NCBI GenBank assembly: GCA_964472275.1
Contig: CAYYJN010000048.1
Location: 1-15,904 of the forward strand
Reading direction: 5' to 3'
From: JAFDVN01 sp964472275
GTDB lineage: Bacteria > Acidobacteriota > Holophagae > Holophagales > Holophagaceae
DNA length: 15,904 nucleotides
In this document: in pieces, positions 15,102 through 15,904 of the stretch
How positions within the stretch are numbered: the stretch's first letter is position 1
Layout of the letters: the number at the start of each line of letters is the position of its first letter
Program-made: the position numbers and the translations under genes
Notes under the pieces: model-generated
The model's database searches: none
What the model saw: only the letters and a program-made list of their open reading frames with translations
What the model was told of the DNA's origin: nothing

Positions 15102-15856
15102 GCCGCACCGAAGCGCTCCAAAGCGTCTTCAGCGACCTGGTGCTGGATGCGGACGCCACCGCCTTCCGCCAGGACCCCGTCGCCTTCGCCGCGTCCCGCG
15201 GATTGGACCCGGGCGACGCGCGCGCCTTCCAGCGCTGGCAGCGCCGCCTGCTCACCTACCGCGCCCTCGTGCGCTTCGCGCTCTCCGACCCCCTGCCCGA
15301 CTGCTTCCCCATCACGAAGGCGCTGCTGGGCGAAGCCTGGGAGGATTGCGTGGCCGCCTTCCTCGACTCCCGCACCATCCAGAGCCCCTACTACCGCCAC
15401 ATCCATCCCCACTTCGTGGAATGGCTCGCGGCTTCTGGCTGGGGCCAGGATCGCTTGCCCTGCCTCCTCAGCCTCGCCCACTTCGAATACCTGGAACTGG
15501 AAGTGCTGCGCGCGCCGGAGGACGACGCCGTTTCGCTGGAGACGACGCCCTCGGCGAAGCATCGTGTTCCGTTTTCGACCAGCGCCCGCAACCTCGCCTA
15601 CCCCTGGCGCGTGCATGAAGCGACCGAGGAAACGCCCGAACCCGCCGAAGGCGCGGCCCTCCTCTTCTGCCACCGCCTGCCCGATGGCCGCTACCACCAG
15701 CGGGAGATGGACGGCCCCCACAGCGCCTTGATCACGCGCCTCCAGGAAGGGGCCACGATCGGCGAGGCCGCGGAAGCCGTGGGATTGTCATTGGAAGACG
15801 CGTTCGCGCTGCTGGAAGAGCTTCGATCCCAAGGCGCCGTCCTGGGGTATCGCTAG
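15098..15856 (+). CDS. HvfC/BufC-like (DUF2063) MNIO partner protein with RRE-like C-terminus
   Basis: A 252 aa cytoplasmic protein. The N-terminal helical half (about residues 1-140) fits the DUF2063/HvfC pattern: YRALVRFALSDPLPDCFP, then LLGEAWEDCVAAFL, SPYYRHIHPHFVEWLA and LPCLLSLAHFEYLELEVL. The C-terminal part (about 186-252) has the strand-strand-three-helix layout of PqqD-like RiPP recognition elements: LLFCHRLPDGRYHQREMD followed by helices in SALITRLQEG, TIGEAAEAVG and EDAFALLEELRSQGAVLGY. In related systems this partner binds the precursor leader and presents it to the MNIO enzyme. ATGA overlap with the maturase gene implies balanced expression of the two. The family call is sure by context and motif; the RRE-like reading is by eye. 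No DoxX-like fourth gene is seen before the window ends. Confidence 0.86.
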   Translation: MSRTEALQSVFSDLVLDADATAFRQDPVAFAASRGLDPGDARAFQRWQRRLLTYRALVRFALSDPLPDCFPITKALLGEAWEDCVAAFLDSRTIQSPYYRHIHPHFVEWLAASGWGQDRLPCLLSLAHFEYLELEVLRAPEDDAVSLETTPSAKHRVPFSTSARNLAYPWRVHEATEETPEPAEGAALLFCHRLPDGRYHQREMDGPHSALITRLQEGATIGEAAEAVGLSLEDAFALLEELRSQGAVLGYR

Positions 15857-15904
15857 ATGTAACTGCCAATCAGGTTGTTCATCCGAGCTGATCTGGGAAG
15901 CTGA

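Overview
This is a gene-dense, GC-rich bacterial chromosome segment. Intergenic gaps are very short, many genes overlap as ATGA or TGATG, and third positions are strongly G/C-biased. My best guess is an Acidobacteriota of the Holophaga/Geothrix type. This rests on the overall gene style and on the mix of families (KimA-like K+ permease, FHA/zinc-ribbon/TPR proteins, aryl-polyene-like ketosynthase, MNIO cassette). There is no marker RNA gene, so the assignment is an inference of low to moderate confidence. I saw no tRNA, rRNA, CRISPR array or intact insertion sequence.

Layout. (1) 5-4096, plus strand: a FabF-type ketosynthase closely resembling the last ketosynthase of aryl polyene clusters, an acyl-CoA carboxylase carboxyltransferase subunit, a small exported YajG-like protein and an exported TPR protein. 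A perfect hairpin covers the ribosome binding site of the TPR gene. (2) 4151-5498: a CPBP membrane protease converging on, and overlapping, a minus-strand GNAT acetyltransferase. (3) 5517-11257, plus strand: a tight run of six genes that looks like one operon. They encode a WalJ-like MBL hydrolase, an outer-membrane beta-barrel-like protein, a LolA-like carrier, a zinc-ribbon/FHA protein, a large membrane-anchored TPR protein and a zinc-ribbon/RDD-like membrane protein. (4) 11286-13630, minus strand: a two-gene unit, a half-size EamA transporter followed by a KimA-like potassium importer. (5) 13825-15856, plus strand: a three-gene RiPP cassette divergent from unit 4.

The RiPP cassette is the highlight. 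It has a Sec-exported, Lys/Asp/Ser-rich precursor peptide with seven cysteines in short repeats. This is followed by a strong hairpin, a DUF692 MNIO-family iron-dependent maturase and a DUF2063/HvfC-like partner protein whose C-terminus resembles a PqqD-type RiPP recognition element. By analogy with the Haemophilus HvfABC and Caulobacter bufferin systems, the cysteines are expected to be oxidatively remodelled into metal-binding groups and the product exported to the periplasm, probably for copper handling. The cysteine motifs here (KGCG and ASC repeats) differ from the EGKCG motif I know for HvfA, so this may be a distinct precursor subfamily.

The last 48 bases after the cassette drop to about 48% GC and hold no gene I can recognise.
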